DNA from: Schlegelella aquatica
GTDB taxonomy: Bacteria > Pseudomonadota > Gammaproteobacteria > Burkholderiales > Burkholderiaceae_C
Length of the DNA: 64,000 nucleotides
Assembly: GCF_026013905.1 (NCBI RefSeq)
Contig: NZ_CP110257.1
Coordinates: 744,001 to 808,000, forward strand
Direction: 5' to 3'
Below are positions 62,989 through 64,000 of this stretch, piece after piece (position 1 is the first letter of the stretch; each line of letters begins with the position of its first letter). The notes beneath the pieces were generated by a model, which was not told the DNA's origin, made no database searches, and saw only the letters and a list, made by a program, of their open reading frames with translations. The position numbers and the translations under genes were made by a program.

Positions 62989-63882
62989 CTACCGGCCGAG
63001 CCGGGTGGACCGGCTGCCGGAGGACGGGGCCACGCTGTGGCGGGTGTCCTCCGCGGCGCGAGTCATCTCCGGCAGTTCGGGCGCAGCCTCCGGCCTCGGC
63101 ACGTCGAACAACCGGAACGCCGGGCGATCCGGATAGGTGCGCTGGAGCAAGGGCTTGGCCACGTTGAAGACGGGCGTGCCGTTGACCGTGGCGCCCTCCG
63201 GGGTGCCGCGGTGGGCATGGCCGTGGAAGACGGCATTCACGGGATAGCGGATCAGCGGGTCTTCCAGCCGGCTCGTGCCGAGGAAGGGATAGATTTCGAC
63301 CGGCTCGCCGCGCACCGTGGCCTCGACGGGCGCGTAGTGCAAGAGGGCGATGCGCTCGCGGGTGCGCAGCTTGGCCAACGCCGACTCGAGCTTGAGCGCT
63401 TCATGGATGGCCTCGTTGACGAACTGCTTGATCGCTTGCTCGCCCCAGGGGCCGAGGGCGCCGCGGCCATACCCGCCGCAAAAGCCCTTGACCCCGGCGA
63501 TGCCCACGCCGTGCACCTCGCACGCCTCACCGTCGAGCACGCGCACCCCGGCTTCGACGAGGATGCGGCTCACCTCCTGCGACAGCCCGGACTCGAAGTC
63601 GTGATTGCCGAGCACCGCGACGATCGGGATCGAGACGACCGAGAGCTCTTCGGCCAGCACCTTGGCCTCCTCGGGCAGACCGTAGTCGGTGAGGTCGCCG
63701 CACAGCAGCAGCGCGTCCGCGGATTCGCCCGCCTGGGCGAAGAAGTCGCGCAGCTGACCGCGGGCCTCCCGGGTGCAGTGCAAGTCACCGACGGCAGCGA
63801 AGCGTACGGAGCCGCTCGGGGTGCGGGCCGCGCCGCGGGTGCTGGGATGGCGGGAAGAAGGAGCGGAATGGGTGGTCGTCAT
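62989..63882 (-). CDS. metallophosphoesterase
   Basis: A 297-residue calcineurin-type phosphoesterase. All metal motifs are visible: GDLHCTRE (Asp-x-His), LLLCGDLTDYG, AVLGNHDFESG and FHGHAHRG. A Ser/Thr-rich N-terminal stretch of about 25 residues and a C-terminal Ser/Arg tail are not conserved. It is not of the ligase-associated type as far as I can see, and its substrate is unknown. ATG at 63882 has no strong site. It converges with the DUF1264 gene. Confidence 0.9.
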   Translation of the reverse strand: MTTTHSAPSSRHPSTRGAARTPSGSVRFAAVGDLHCTREARGQLRDFFAQAGESADALLLCGDLTDYGLPEEAKVLAEELSVVSIPIVAVLGNHDFESGLSQEVSRILVEAGVRVLDGEACEVHGVGIAGVKGFCGGYGRGALGPWGEQAIKQFVNEAIHEALKLESALAKLRTRERIALLHYAPVEATVRGEPVEIYPFLGTSRLEDPLIRYPVNAVFHGHAHRGTPEGATVNGTPVFNVAKPLLQRTYPDRPAFRLFDVPRPEAAPELPEMTRAAEDTRHSVAPSSGSRSTRLGR

Positions 63883-64000
63883 GGCACGGCATGGCTAGCA
63901 GGCGACGTGCCGGCCAGGCCGCAGCGCGCGGGCACAGCGGTTGCCCCGCAAGCCTGCACGATGGACCGAAGGGTGATCGAGATGAACTGCACCACCTGCG

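Noticed and set aside
62989..63882. Metallophosphoesterase as the missing member of the ligase-associated repair group
   Set aside because: It is 9 kb away, in another context, and is longer and different in layout from the ligase-associated type.
63961..64000. Possible start of another gene (ATG at 63982, MNCTTC, with AAGGG upstream)
   Set aside because: Only six codons are in the window; cannot be supported.

Overview
The window is GC-rich DNA with the gene content and order of a betaproteobacterium of the order Burkholderiales. Clues are DUF971-ubiE-Tim44, ubiJ-ubiB, fmdB-DUF502-aspS-nudB-endonuclease-clsB, hemCDXY, and a methanolan-type eps cluster with exosortase B. A Caldimonas/Schlegelella/Rubrivivax-like genome is my best guess (inference from gene order, not a database result). 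I see no insertion sequence, prophage, rRNA or CRISPR array.

Layout. 1-9552: the 5' part of ugpB (minus strand), a large FAD/Fe-S dehydrogenase coupled to a HIT protein, an orphan two-partner-secretion transporter (TpsB), DUF971, ubiE and a Tim44-domain protein. 9798-40617: a 31-kb exopolysaccharide (EPS) locus in four alternating blocks. Plus block 1 (9798-23298) is epsD-epsE-epsF-epsG-xrtB-epsI-gmd-GT14-fcl-GT4-GT2-pyruvyltransferase-wzx. Minus block 1 (23373-27912) holds two related PslG-like glycoside hydrolases. Plus block 2 (28281-34002) is three GT4 genes, a GT26 gene and ugd. Minus block 2 (34071-40617) is wcaJ-epsL-galE-manC and a Wzy-like polymerase. 40949-52324 and on: ubiJ-ubiB, a sodium/solute symporter, fmdB-DUF502-aspS, nudB, an endonuclease-family protein, clsB, and a DNA end-processing/ligase group. 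54146-61341: ppc (minus) divergent from hemC-hemD-hemX-hemY. 61378-64000: tRNA-Arg(ACG) with its own promoter and terminator, a decayed ECF sigma-factor fragment, a small ORF, a DUF1264 protein and a metallophosphoesterase.

How the EPS genes fit together. WcaJ would load the first sugar on undecaprenyl phosphate, and seven further glycosyltransferases would extend it. Wzx would flip the unit and the O-antigen-ligase-like protein would polymerise it. EpsF/EpsG would control chain length, and EpsE, EpsL and EpsD would serve export. ManC, Gmd and Fcl make GDP-mannose and GDP-fucose, Ugd makes UDP-glucuronate and GalE makes UDP-galactose. An ExoV-like protein may add pyruvate. The predicted product is therefore an acidic, fucose-containing, pyruvylated heteropolysaccharide.

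Main points for a second look. (i) The EPS locus sits between Tim44 and ubiJ, splitting a ubiquinone gene group that I expect to be contiguous in Burkholderiales. (ii) The N-terminus of the EpsG kinase has two 24-residue motifs five residues apart, the architecture of a c-di-GMP-binding MshEN domain. (iii) The two hydrolases carry a repeatedly duplicated carbohydrate-binding module. (iv) Exosortase B has no visible substrate here. (v) Several ubi and hem genes have a -10 box so close to the start codon that leaderless transcripts are likely.
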